Positions 54,804 through 64,000 of a stretch of 64,000 bases of DNA are shown one piece after another (within the stretch, counting starts at the first letter, position 1; every line of letters starts with the position of its first letter). The stretch spans positions 4,712,001 to 4,776,000 of the forward strand of contig JBANAY010000001.1 in assembly GCA_037952775.1 (NCBI GenBank). Reading direction: 5' to 3'. This stretch comes from Clonostachys chloroleuca (lineage: Eukaryota > Ascomycota > Sordariomycetes > Hypocreales > Bionectriaceae). Under the pieces are notes generated by a model, which made no database searches, was not told where the DNA came from, and was given only the letters and a program-made list of their open reading frames with translations. The position numbers and the translations under genes were made by a program.

Positions 54804-55566
54804 GGTAAACTAAACACCCGATGCCAGGACAAAAATGGAATGAAGTGATATATTGCTAGGCTTCTTGAGGCTAATTTTTGAACTTCATGGACATAAAGAG
54901 CAAAACTGAAGGGTCTTATATACGATTCTTGTTCGCGTCTATTGCCTTTGATACTGAGTACATCCGGACGGAACCCCCACATTCGGTAACTTCATTTAGC
55001 CTATGGTTGCTCAGCTAACTGTTTTCATGAACATCCCGACATTGCCGCTCCTCTCGGAAAACCGCCGACCCAGAAGTTGCGGGGAAGTGGGAGGGCAATT
55101 AAGGTCGTCTAAGCAGTAGCGGGGGACGGGTCTCATGCAACCTTATGCTTGATAAGGTAGGATCGCCTTCTCCCCAACTCCCTGGTTGCGATGAAACCTA
55201 CCATAAGTGGTGGGAAAATGTATATCATGCATTTGTATATTTATCTGGTTTATGTGGAGTACCTCAGTGCTTTTCCGCCTTCACTTTTCCGATTCTTAGC
55301 TACCACGGATATACATATGCTGGGTTGGCAACATGCCTGCTAATTACTCACCCTACCTGTGCAATATTACTTCGTATTATTGTTTATGTAAGAAAATCAA
55401 GCTTCAATGATAAAGTATTTGAAAAAGTCTTCCTATTTTATGCATTATTAATTATCCCGGGCCGTTGAGGTCTAAATTTATAATCATTTAAAATGTAGTT
55501 TCATACTAAGAACAATTAAAGAATAGACTAGGAGTTCATAGAAGACTTAGGATTAAGAAGAGAAAT
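54804..55566. other. Intergenic, nothing recognised
   Basis: About 760 bp. The left part is the GH105 promoter; the right part is AT-rich 3' flank of the hydrolase. No gene supported. Confidence 0.4.
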
Positions 55567-56787
55567 CTAAAAGATGCCCTTCGCCCAAGCTGTCATGGCC
55601 GTGATGGCTTGACCGGTCCCAAAGAAACCTTCTATGAGATGGCTATCGTGGATATGTTTTGAGAAAAGGTCGAATTTCAAATCCACTGACTTTGAACGCG
55701 CCTGCAAAGCCCCTACAAATTCGCAAATATGATCCCTAAACACCTCTTCATCTCCTGCTGTGAGATAAATTGCTCTAACAGCCTTGTGGACGCTCCCGAG
55801 CCACGATAAATCGGATTCCAGGGGAAAAGCTAAGCCTCGGATCTCTTCCATGGTCAGTGGAGGCGTGACATTTTCGGGAACCAGGAAGTTTGCAGTCAGA
55901 ATATTGATAAGAGGTCCGGAAAGCATGTCGAGTGTGTTTTCTCGGTATGAAACCGTATCGGTCCGTCCTGAAAAAGGTGCAGACACGATAAAGGCGGCTG
56001 CTAAGGGTTCATCATTCGGCCAGTTGCCAAGTGGCTCGATGCATGGATGAGGATCAACGATATGTCTCAGCAGCTGAACAGCGAGAGACCCTCCAGCCGA
56101 GTCGCCCCCAATCATGATATCGGATGGTCGGATTCCTCTCTCCAAAAGTGTCCTAAGGGCAGCACAGCATTGGCGCAGCTGCTGAGGATACGTTGCAACA
56201 GGGACCAAGGTGTACTCCATCACTCCAACAGCGACGTTGTTCTTTTCGCCTGGCCCGCCACACACATAGGCGTTCCAGCACCACTCAAGATGGCCATCCG
56301 AAGCACACATGACATATCCGCCGCCGTGGAAGAAGAGGACGAATTTGGAAGCGGTGGCGCGGTCACCAACCCACATGATGGAGCCTCCGGTTTCCTCGAG
56401 CTCCTCAACGTCGTGCTTGAGGCGGCGAAGCTGAGGGGAGGCGCCTGGCTTGCGCTGCGCTTTCACCTTTGACTTGATCCATGACGCATATGCTCTCTGG
56501 CTATTGGGAGCCACGATTTGGATCTGGCGCGGGGAGAGACAGGCGAGGAAGGTGAGGCAGACAGTGCTGATGCCTAACAGAGATAGCGGGATCCCTCTGC
56601 GAAGGGCTTTGGGAATGCCGACGGTAAATTTGGCAAGCCCATACACAGGTGCTTTTGCCGAGAGTTAGCCATCAATTGATGTCAGCTGACTTCACAGGCC
56701 GCGCGTTGAGTTCTCACCGACAACCAACAGACGGAGTACCAGATCCAGGTTCTCCGCTAGAGAGAGCGAAGGGACGGTTGGCGGCAT
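55567..56787 (-). CDS. Alpha/beta hydrolase (HSL/esterase fold) with N-terminal membrane anchor
   Basis: Exons on the minus strand are 56787-56718 and 56651-55567, 384 aa; the first exon (MPPTVPSLSLAENLDLVLRLLVV) is identified by its GTGAGA donor and phase. A hydrophobic segment follows (IPLSLLGISTVCLTFLACL) that probably anchors the enzyme to a membrane. Catalytic elements: HGGGYVM oxyanion motif near residue 135, nucleophile Ser in GGDSAGGSLAVQLL, Asp in LTAGDEEVFRDH, and His in HIHDSHLIEGFF. Similar fungal enzymes are steryl-acetyl or short-chain esterases. It is in tandem with the GH105 gene but without an obvious functional link. Confidence 0.83.
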
Positions 56788-57288
56788 TATGATCTTGCCT
56801 GCTTGCTCTGTCAGTTCGAGGGGTTAATTACAATGCAGAAGGCTATAGGAAGTTGGCCGAGATGGGAAGGTCAGTAGAAGCGATTTGAGGGGCTTGGTCG
56901 GAAATGGAAGCGATGCGCTCAAATTTTTGCAGTGGACAAACAGCCACTAATAATGGGACTTCTGTGGCTTTTATTAGCCTCACGGGTGGAACAAGTCTAA
57001 ACAAACCACGTCTTAACTTATTTGGCCATTGATTTATAAATTATTTATAAGCATGCGAGTAGCGTTTGTTCTCCAGTGAAATAGCGATTGAATTTTCGAA
57101 ACTGGTACGAGAAATCTAAAGATATCGGTTGTCTTCGCCTCTGACATGGTTCATTCCACAACACCCTCAGTAATATACTAAGGTAAAAAAATACAGGCTC
57201 CGGGCAGACTGTATAGAGTATAATTTCTAGCTATCTTCCGCACCCAGAAAGACATTCACGTACGATCAACTCCGTTAGGGAGCAACAT
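56788..57288. other. Intergenic, nothing recognised
   Basis: About 500 bp between two minus-strand genes; AT-rich, with no supported feature. Confidence 0.4.
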
Positions 57289-58226
57289 CTAATATAGATA
57301 AGAGATTGGATCTTCTCCTCTTCTTGCCCTCCAAAGGTTAGTAGTCGCGATCAACTTCTCACAACCTTCCAAAGCCCACCCCCACATGGCCAGAAATTCA
57401 GGGGTTACCTCCCAGCTTTCGTCCAAGTAAGGCTCTCCCCAAACGATCAACCCACCATGGCCAGGACTCATTGGCACCATATGTGTGACTTGCCTTAATG
57501 GATGATGCAATGTCTGATTGGTTTGCTGTGGATCCTCATAGGACCATGCACGGTTGACCAACCCGCCAATAAGGGCCTGGAGCATTTCCCAGTGATTGAA
57601 TGAGTCTTGTCGTTGGATCATTTTGTCTCGAAATTCTGGTATCGGTAATAGATCAATCCATGACATATGTGGATGGGTCATCTGAATTTGTGTCGGACAT
57701 AAAGACGCTGGGAGGCTCGGGTTGGTAGAACGTGTTCTCACATGCTGCCAGCAGGGTCCATGTAAGCCACTTACGTTGATGAACTGTGGAGGTGCTTGAG
57801 AACGTTTCGCCAAACGATCAATAATATTTTTGTTGAGAACAAGAGCTCGGAAGACGTTGTAATGTATAAGATGAAGTAAATGATGATCTGGGGAAAGGGG
57901 AAACTCTAATTCAGGTGGGCGCTCCAACCCATTTCGAACGGCTGTCAGGCCTAATTGCTCGGATAGCGAGGAAGGTGAGTTTGTCGTATGTCCCTCTGGT
58001 CTCTGCATCCGCCAACGATAGATAGGGAAGGGGTGCCGGCTCGAGCACTGTTGGACCTCGCACTCCTTGAGGCGTGACCCTTCATTTGTCATTATATTTG
58101 TCTACTCAGCTGTTTGGGTAAGGGGTATACCGTACTATGCGCTCTTTGATTGATGCGATTCTGTAGTCTCTTTCGTTGCTTCTTCAGGTCCACCTCACCA
58201 ACGGATGTCTTCGGGGTCTCGGACAT
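57289..58226 (-). CDS. bZIP-type transcription factor with DUF3425 domain
   Basis: Exons on the minus strand are 58226-58136 and 58079-57289, 293 aa. The basic region spans the intron: KKQRKRLQNRINQRAH then RSRLKECEV, matching the short truncated bZIP of this family (N-x2-x-QR-A). A clear leucine zipper is not visible, as is common in DUF3425 proteins. The C-terminal half carries the DUF3425 pattern: LLHLIHYNVFRALVLNKNII, MTHPHMSWIDLLPIPEFRDKMI, and the closing TPEFLAMWGWALEGCEKLIATTNLWRARRGE. Intron donor GTACGG is unusual, but it keeps phase and rebuilds the basic region. It is divergent from an SDR gene 552 bp away. Confidence 0.83.
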
Positions 58227-58778
58227 GTCACCAACACCGAGCTTGCCACCACTAAATGGGGGTTGACAAGAAAAGCGACGCGTTGTATAGCCGCTGCGCA
58301 CTTCCACGGAAGCCGAAGGAGACCGCTTCCTTGTACGAAGGGTATTGAAGCAATGGAAACAGGATGGTGAGGGCTTTAGTTTGAGATTCCTTCTATCTTT
58401 GACTCCGCAGCTTGGACTGCCGCATCTATACCAGAAACGGATTTTTGGTAACCTTTTATCCCAAGCTAGGTTGCAGCTCCGTTACGCTATTCCAGGTAGG
58501 GAAATATCTGGTCAGCCAAACATTGTCCCCACCTCTCAGCTAGTGACTTAGTAGTATCAATAGGCATGGCGTACTTCTTTACCCGATATTTATGGCAAAT
58601 TCAATCTCTGTGTAGTGGCTCTGGGATTTATCGTAATGAGGCTTCGTCTATATAAGACTCCGGTCTGCCAGTTGACATGAGTATTCCCAACCCACCCTCA
58701 CACTCAACTAAGTGACTCGACCCTCGTCCACCACAACTTCACCTTAGCAAAAAGCCTATATCTAGTCTTTCAACAGCC
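58227..58778. promoter_or_regulatory. Bidirectional promoter between bZIP and SDR genes
   Basis: 552 bp. A TATATAAG box at 58649-58656 lies about 125 bp before the SDR start. Nothing else recognised. Confidence 0.5.
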
Positions 58779-59780
58779 ATGTCACGTTACGCCGCTATCT
58801 TTGCAAATCCTCAAGGGCCTGGAGATACTCGCCCAACAGCCCTTCAAATTGTTGAGGACGAAGGAGTTGTGGGAAAGCTGCTTGGCAAGACAGCCCTGAT
58901 AACCGGTGCAAATCAAGGCATCGGCCTAGAGACAGCAAGGGCTCTACATGCCACCGGCATAACCCTTTATATCACCGCCAGAGACACAACAAAGGGAAAC
59001 CAAGCTGTCGAAAGCATCAAAGGCGGGCCGGGTCCCAAGTCTGACGCTCCTATCCACGTGCTGGAGCTGCAGCTTGATTCCTTCGAATCAGTGCAAAATG
59101 CCGCCAATGCCTTCCTTAGTGATACTTCCAAAGTCAATATTCTTATCCTAAATGCGGGGGTTATGGCTACTCCTGAAGGGAGGACCAAGGATGGGTTCGA
59201 GACTCAGTTCGGCACCAACCACCTTGGTCATTTCCTCCTCTTGCAGATGCTGACCCCCGCACTGTTGGCCGCATCTACGCCTGAGTTCCAGTCCCGTGTC
59301 GTGTCGCTCTCCTCTGCGGGACATCGCGCGGGGGGAGTGCGATTTCACGACCTCAATTTTGAGAAGGAGGCTTACGACCCCTGGCTCGCATATGGCCAGT
59401 CCAAGACAGCCAATATCTACCTTGCCAACGAAGTCGAGAGGCGCTACGGTGGCCAGGGACTCCACGGGCTGTCGGTGCACCCAGGGTTGATTCCAACCAA
59501 TTTAGGCTCGCATCTCCCCGCTGAATCACTCAAGTTCACAGAGGAGATGATGAAAGACCTCAAAAGCATACCTCAGGGCGCGGCTACAACCATTGTTGCT
59601 GCCATAAGTAAGGAGTGGGAAGGTCGAGGTGGAAAATATCTAAGGGATTGCACTGAGGATAGTCCAGAAGATCCGGGTGTTCATTGGTCGCTGTCCGACC
59701 GCGGGTACGCATCTTGGGCTTACAACGAGTCGGCCGCTGTGGAACTATGGGAGACATCGCTTAATCTCATCAGCAGCTAG
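58779..59780 (+). CDS. Short-chain dehydrogenase/reductase (WWOX/retinol-dehydrogenase-like)
   Basis: Intronless, 333 aa. Rossmann NAD(P) motif TGANQGIG near residue 43, NAG motif in LILNAGVMATPEG, FGTNHLGHFLL, catalytic Ser in VVSLSSAGHRAG, and Tyr/Lys in YGQSKTANIY. It ends in the usual PQGAATTIVAA...GGKYLRDC region of this fungal subgroup. The substrate is not predictable. The gene faces a bZIP-DUF3425 regulator, which may control it. Confidence 0.87.
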   Translation: MSRYAAIFANPQGPGDTRPTALQIVEDEGVVGKLLGKTALITGANQGIGLETARALHATGITLYITARDTTKGNQAVESIKGGPGPKSDAPIHVLELQLDSFESVQNAANAFLSDTSKVNILILNAGVMATPEGRTKDGFETQFGTNHLGHFLLLQMLTPALLAASTPEFQSRVVSLSSAGHRAGGVRFHDLNFEKEAYDPWLAYGQSKTANIYLANEVERRYGGQGLHGLSVHPGLIPTNLGSHLPAESLKFTEEMMKDLKSIPQGAATTIVAAISKEWEGRGGKYLRDCTEDSPEDPGVHWSLSDRGYASWAYNESAAVELWETSLNLISS

Positions 59781-61326
59781 CAACATTATCACAAGTTTTG
59801 AACTCGCGTCTTTGGCTAGGTCGATTCGATTAGCTGGCAATCAATATATACCTGAGTAGAGTATGAAAATCTTAATTTTACACCCCTCTGATACCCAGCT
59901 GTATTCCTAGGTACTAGATCTAAGAAGTCCCTTTTCCTTCAACCCAGCAAGGAGCTCACAAACGGCTCGCACGGCTAGATTTGCGACAGTATCGCCGCCT
60001 TCTAGCCTACACACTGCCATCCAAGCCGCGGCTATTGCATTCTTTTTCCTCACGAGGCTCAACCGCCATCCAGGCGGGAAAGCTCCCGTTTGGAAGTCGA
60101 GCGAGTTGTCTATCCTTTCAACTGGAACTCTCGTATCGGATGTGTTAGAAGATAGCAAAACTTTGGAGGATTTGAATGCGACAGCCAAGGAGTCACTCGT
60201 AATCTTAGTCAAGGACCATGAAGAGCACCCGCTAATGCAAACCCCCTCGGTCTCAGAAAGATCAAGTATTCAGATCATTCCGAATAAGTAGATCGACGTA
60301 TAGATCAAACGGAGTTGGTTGTATCAAAACAGAGTGGAGAATTGGCTTCAAGTGTGCGATAACATATCGCATCCTCAATATTTTCATCTTCTGGAACTGG
60401 ATTGTATCAGAAAGCTGTCCATAAAAAAGGTGCCAGATCATCTCCTGATCAGAGGATCAGAAAGGTCCAGTACAGCCCCCACCGCCGCTATACAAAGTCT
60501 GCAGCCAAGTCGCTCAACTCGTTGATTATTTAAAAGCATTGGCGGACAAACTTAGAAACACTGAATGGCATGCATAACAAGCAACTCATTCAGGTGATCC
60601 TATGCATGCTAGGAGAGTAGAGTGCACCAACCTACCGTCACATCTGCTCGAAAGTGGAATGCTCGGCAGCAGAAGTTCTATTTTGATCTATAAACATAAT
60701 ACCACCGCAGCATCTGCAAGTTGTACCAAAATAAACCCATTTAAGCTGCTCTGGGTCACTGTATGCAGAGCCACGTCAGTGGGGGATCATACCAGTGACA
60801 TGTAGACATGCACCTTTGAAGCCAACAAGTTGCGTTGGCTCACAAAATAGGAAGTCATCTGAGGAACGTTTTAATAGGCTCCACCGATGGACAAGGGAGC
60901 TAAAAAGCTGATTCTACGAGTGACGCTATTTTCTGAATCTGTTGGTCCATAGATAGGTTTGGATCCTTCGTGTGCTTTTTCGGATGCTACCGTAGGACCA
61001 GGATTTTGGCTTGTTGGTAAGCACTGCATGCGCCGGCCGCGTACCTGAATATGTTTGGTTCCTAAATAGGTTTTACAGCAATGGATCATATTTGGGGTCC
61101 GTTTCAATTGTGGGCTCGTAAATGCTTTCTATGTTGCGTTGTTGATCTATAATTATAAGCGCGACTATGTTGGCGGGAGGATGTGCTTTGTCCTGGCTTG
61201 CTCACTATCCACATAACAGGAGTAACACTGTTTTCTTCAAGTCATTTGGGCTACTTTGGAATTTATGGCTCCATCAACTTTCTCGGCTTCAGTCATCACA
61301 TTTCTTGTCGATATCAAGAATTCAAA
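59781..61326. other. Long intergenic region with one unexplained open frame
   Basis: About 1.5 kb. On the minus strand a frame is open from about 60290 to a TAG near 59907 (for example FQTGAFPPGWRLSLVRK, AVRAVCELLAGLKEKG) but has no good start and no family resemblance; it may be a gene relic. The rest shows nothing. Confidence 0.35.
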
Positions 61327-62218
61327 ATGAAGCTCGCCACCTCCATCTTAGCCACCGCCATTCTCCTTTCAGGGATCGCTCAAGCTCTTCAGGAACTTGC
61401 TTCCAAACCAAATGCCCTACATGGCAATAAACACACCTTCCATCGGGCAGCAGCCGCATCCCGTACAGGGAGAAGCATAATATCGAACCCTCTCACGAAG
61501 CGACAAACTGGGGTGAGTCAGTAGTCACGCAATTGATTGACGAAAATGACCCTAACGACGTAACAGCCTCATTGCTATCAAAACTGTCTCTAGAGCGAGA
61601 CTGACTGGCCCCTTGACGGTTATTGCGAAGGCCTTGCCTACGACGGTGGCAATATTGAATGCTGGCGGGACAACCAGGTAGGCCCAGTTCTGCTCTGCTT
61701 GGAATATTGACTGTCGACTGACTAGTTTGAAAGTGCCCTATCGACTCTGTTGAGGGTTGCTGTTCCCATGTACCTGGCACGATACACAAGAGGCCTATGC
61801 CTCTTGTGATGGTTGAAACTTTTACACTGGGTATGATTCACCACCATCATCACCAGAACCCAAGCCCGCACAAGCCAAAAGAAGCAACAACAAAGCTAAA
61901 CCAGCCAATGCACGTACAACATCTAAGTCCCCGAAACCACCACCAGCAAATAAGCAACGCCGAGTGGGAAAATCCAAGCCCAGGCTGGCCACGATATCGA
62001 AAAAGGACCAAGAAAGAGTTGCCAAGGCAAAAGCTAAAGGGACCAAGAAATCTGCACCAGCTAAGAATTCTGCACCAGTGAAGAAGCCTGCCCCTGCCAA
62101 GAATCCTGCGCCAGCCAAAAACCCTTCACCAGCCAAGAAAGCCGGCCCAGCTGGAAAAGCGAAGGGACCTTCGAAGCGCAGGGCACCTTTGAAGCGCAGG
62201 GCACCAAGAAAGGCTTAG
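61327..62218 (+). CDS. Secreted protein with Lys/Pro/Ala-repeat tail; model unresolved
   Basis: Exon 1 (61327-61512) encodes a signal peptide (MKLATSILATAILLSGIAQA) and a likely Kex2 site (LTKR). Exon 2 (61594-61677) gives SETDWPLDGYCEGLAYDGG and NIECWRDNQ, with two cysteines. Further on, one frame is open from 61817 to a TAG at 62216-62218. It codes for a strongly basic low-complexity tail made of PAKN/PAKK-type repeats (about 125 residues, histone-H1-like composition). The link between them is unclear: the same frame reads YASCDG, then TGA at 61814-61816, then NFYTGYD, so TGA appears to replace Trp. A splice model that avoids this was not found. Either this gene is disrupted or two genes are present. 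Function unknown. Confidence 0.4.
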
Positions 62219-62947
62219 ATTCTCCCAAAGCCCAAAGTGCCCAAAAAATTTCAGGAAGCTACCAAGAATGAAAGGCCGTCCTTCAACTTCAGGTTACTCA
62301 GACTCGCATCATATCTCAGGCGAGTATGCACAGCTTTCATTTGTAGGGCATCCTGTCGGATGGGTTGTTTGATGTATGTGCTGGCTGAGGGATTGGATTT
62401 TCCAAGAAGGGTATTGTTTGTAAATGTAACGCCAGAGAGCCGATGACTCTACTAGCCTTCAACGGAGGCTGGCTCTCAAAGTACCTAGTCGGAAACGGGA
62501 AGGTTTGGGCTTCGGAAGAGGTCGGATTAGGGGATTTGAATTCGTTGTTATTAAGGCAGCCATTATTGGTCTTTGATTACATATTCTTAGTTGCTGGAAA
62601 TAGGTCTCGACTTGAACCCTCTTGATTTTGGTTCCTTTAGTTGTTGGGGAGGCCATGTTTATGATAGAGTGAAAAGATATATCTGGGACTTGTCAGTTTT
62701 AGATGACAATACACATTTGTCTCGATAAATGGAGGGCTTTTCATGGGGGTTTCTATACCAGGCTCAACTGCTAGGAAAAGTACAAAGATCATATCTGGTT
62801 AAGCTCGCAGCTATATCAAGCTCCAGTTCGACATCTGGCCAGTCTATTTAATCTGGAAATTTACATTTGGTAAGCTGAGATACCGCGACCATAAACCCGA
62901 CAAATCCACCTCCATAACCATGTCATAGAGAATATTCGAGATATCTA
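62219..62947. other. Intergenic, nothing recognised
   Basis: About 730 bp between convergent genes; short frames only. Confidence 0.4.
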
Positions 62948-64000
62948 CTAGATGATTTTATTGTTCAGTTGATTCTCGTGGGTCCGAGTCACGTCATTGG
63001 AGGCCTTAAGATCCGTCATGATGGTAGTCGTGGACTCAACATACTTGCCGTTCACTACATCAAATGTGAACATCAACCAATCAGACGCAAATAATTAATG
63101 AAATGATCAATTACTTACTAGGGGCTCGATGATACTGATCCACCCAAGCAACTTCAGTACCAGTAGATAGAGCAACCTTCTGAACAAAGTTTGGGTCGCG
63201 AAGGAATTCGCGCGCGACATGCACAACGTCTGCCTTTCCATTGCTCAGAATCTGTATTTTTCAATGTCAACATCATGCCTTCGGAATATAAGCAGCGAAA
63301 AGAAATCATACGTCATGGACCGTAACGCCATCTCGGATCCAGCCAACAGCGCCAACAAAGACGTTGGGTATGTTCAAATCCTTGACAGCCTTGGCAAAAG
63401 GAACTTGGTATTGTTGGCCGAGCTGGACTTTTTGCCTTCTGTCAGTACCGCCGCTGGATACATCAAAAAGATCAACACCTTCTGCAGCGAGAATTGGGAC
63501 ATATCGAAGTGTATCCTCAAGGTCCCACCCCTCGCCAGCAGGCAACCAATCAACAGCTGAGATCTTCCAGAAGACAGGAGTGTCCTTGGGGATGTTGCGT
63601 CGCACGGCACGAATGACCTCGATGCCGAATCTGGTACGATTTTCAAAGCTACCGCCCCAGCGATCTGTTCGCTTGTTGCTCTGTTCGATATGTCAGAGTG
63701 ATTTATCTCATAGAGGACGACAATCATATTTGATAACTTCAGCCCAGTGGTTGTATTATCAACTCACAGCAGGAGATGCAAACGAATGCACGAGATATCC
63801 ATGGGCTCCGTGAATTGTGATAACGTCAATCCCGGCTTCAATAGCCCTTCTGGCTGCCTTTCCATAAGCTTCAATAGTTTCCAGGATTTCCTCCTCGGTC
63901 ATTTCAATGGGAGTGGCGTAGTTCTCGTTCCAAGGCTCCGCCGTTGGGCCCTGAACGTCCTTAGAATAGCCCCCGAACTCTTCAGGAACTACCTTGAGGC
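62948..64000 (-). CDS. Old yellow enzyme family NADH:flavin oxidoreductase, 5' end outside window
   Basis: FMN-dependent ene-reductase of the YqjM-like class. Exons on the minus strand are (beyond 64000)-63768, 63680-63312, 63251-63119 and 63054-62948; about 285 C-terminal residues are visible. Motifs: GIDVITIHGAHGYLVHSF (family HGAHGYLL), SNKRTDRWGGSFENRTRF, WKISAVDWLPAGEGW, FDVSSGGT and DVVHVAREFLRDPNF (family GR.fiaDP; here AREFLRDP). The FMN/substrate-binding N-terminal half lies beyond the right edge. Introns are 60-87 nt with GTGAGT, GTATGA and GTAAGT donors. Confidence 0.88.

Noticed and set aside
1..64000. CRISPR arrays, phage genes or bacterial insertion sequences
   Set aside because: None found. 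The window is eukaryotic with spliceosomal introns throughout.

Overview
The window is chromosomal DNA from a filamentous ascomycete (Pezizomycotina; the gene set and style fit Eurotiales such as Aspergillus, but the genus is inferred). The evidence is short spliceosomal introns of about 50-110 nt with GTANGT donors and CTAAC/CTGAC branch points, a BimA/CDC27 homologue, Zn2Cys6 and bZIP-DUF3425 regulators, a PTH11-like membrane protein, and no operons, Shine-Dalgarno sites, CRISPR or phage genes. I see about 29 genes. Exon joins below were worked out by hand from splice signals and reading frame.

Layout. 0-2.4 kb: the C-terminal stub of a fungal transcription factor cut by a 607-bp foldback element with perfect 203-bp terminal inverted repeats; a truncated relative lies at 37.1-37.4 kb. 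2.4-15 kb: conserved housekeeping genes: CDC27/BimA, a MINDY deubiquitinase with a C-terminal CaaX box, a steroid 5-alpha-reductase family enzyme, a calcineurin-type metallophosphoesterase and an ER-type J-protein. 15.8-20.6 kb: a secreted GH5-fold protein without its catalytic residues, a secreted TIL-domain protein with a charged coiled-coil tail, and an unknown protein. 21-27.3 kb: an HSL-type hydrolase, a PTH11-like protein and a BAHD acyltransferase, between two copies of a short dispersed repeat. 27.7-36 kb: an apparently decaying cluster of amidohydrolase, amidase, Zn2Cys6 regulator and GMC oxidoreductase; the last three each carry an in-frame stop. 38.4-42.4 kb: a TfdA/TauD-type dioxygenase followed by a Zn2Cys6 regulator. 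43.5-46.5 kb: a heme-thiolate peroxidase and an unknown secreted protein. 46.9-53.2 kb: a Zn2Cys6 regulator, an allantoate-permease-type MFS transporter and a bacterial-type PdxA-family dehydrogenase. The transporter and dehydrogenase share a divergent promoter. 53.5-64 kb: a GH105 pectin-fragment hydrolase, an alpha/beta hydrolase, a bZIP-DUF3425 regulator divergent from an SDR, a puzzling secreted Lys/Pro/Ala-rich gene, and the 3' part of an old yellow enzyme.

The most interesting items are the regulator-transporter-PdxA module (a possible acid-sugar catabolic unit unrelated to vitamin B6), the catalytically dead GH5 protein, the decayed 27.7-36 kb cluster whose stops all fit CpA-to-TpA (RIP-like) changes, and the foldback element. 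Caution: three conserved genes, and perhaps a fourth, each need one extra base in a run of five C or G to restore the frame. That pattern suggests homopolymer errors in the assembly rather than biology, so frameshifts here should be checked before being believed.
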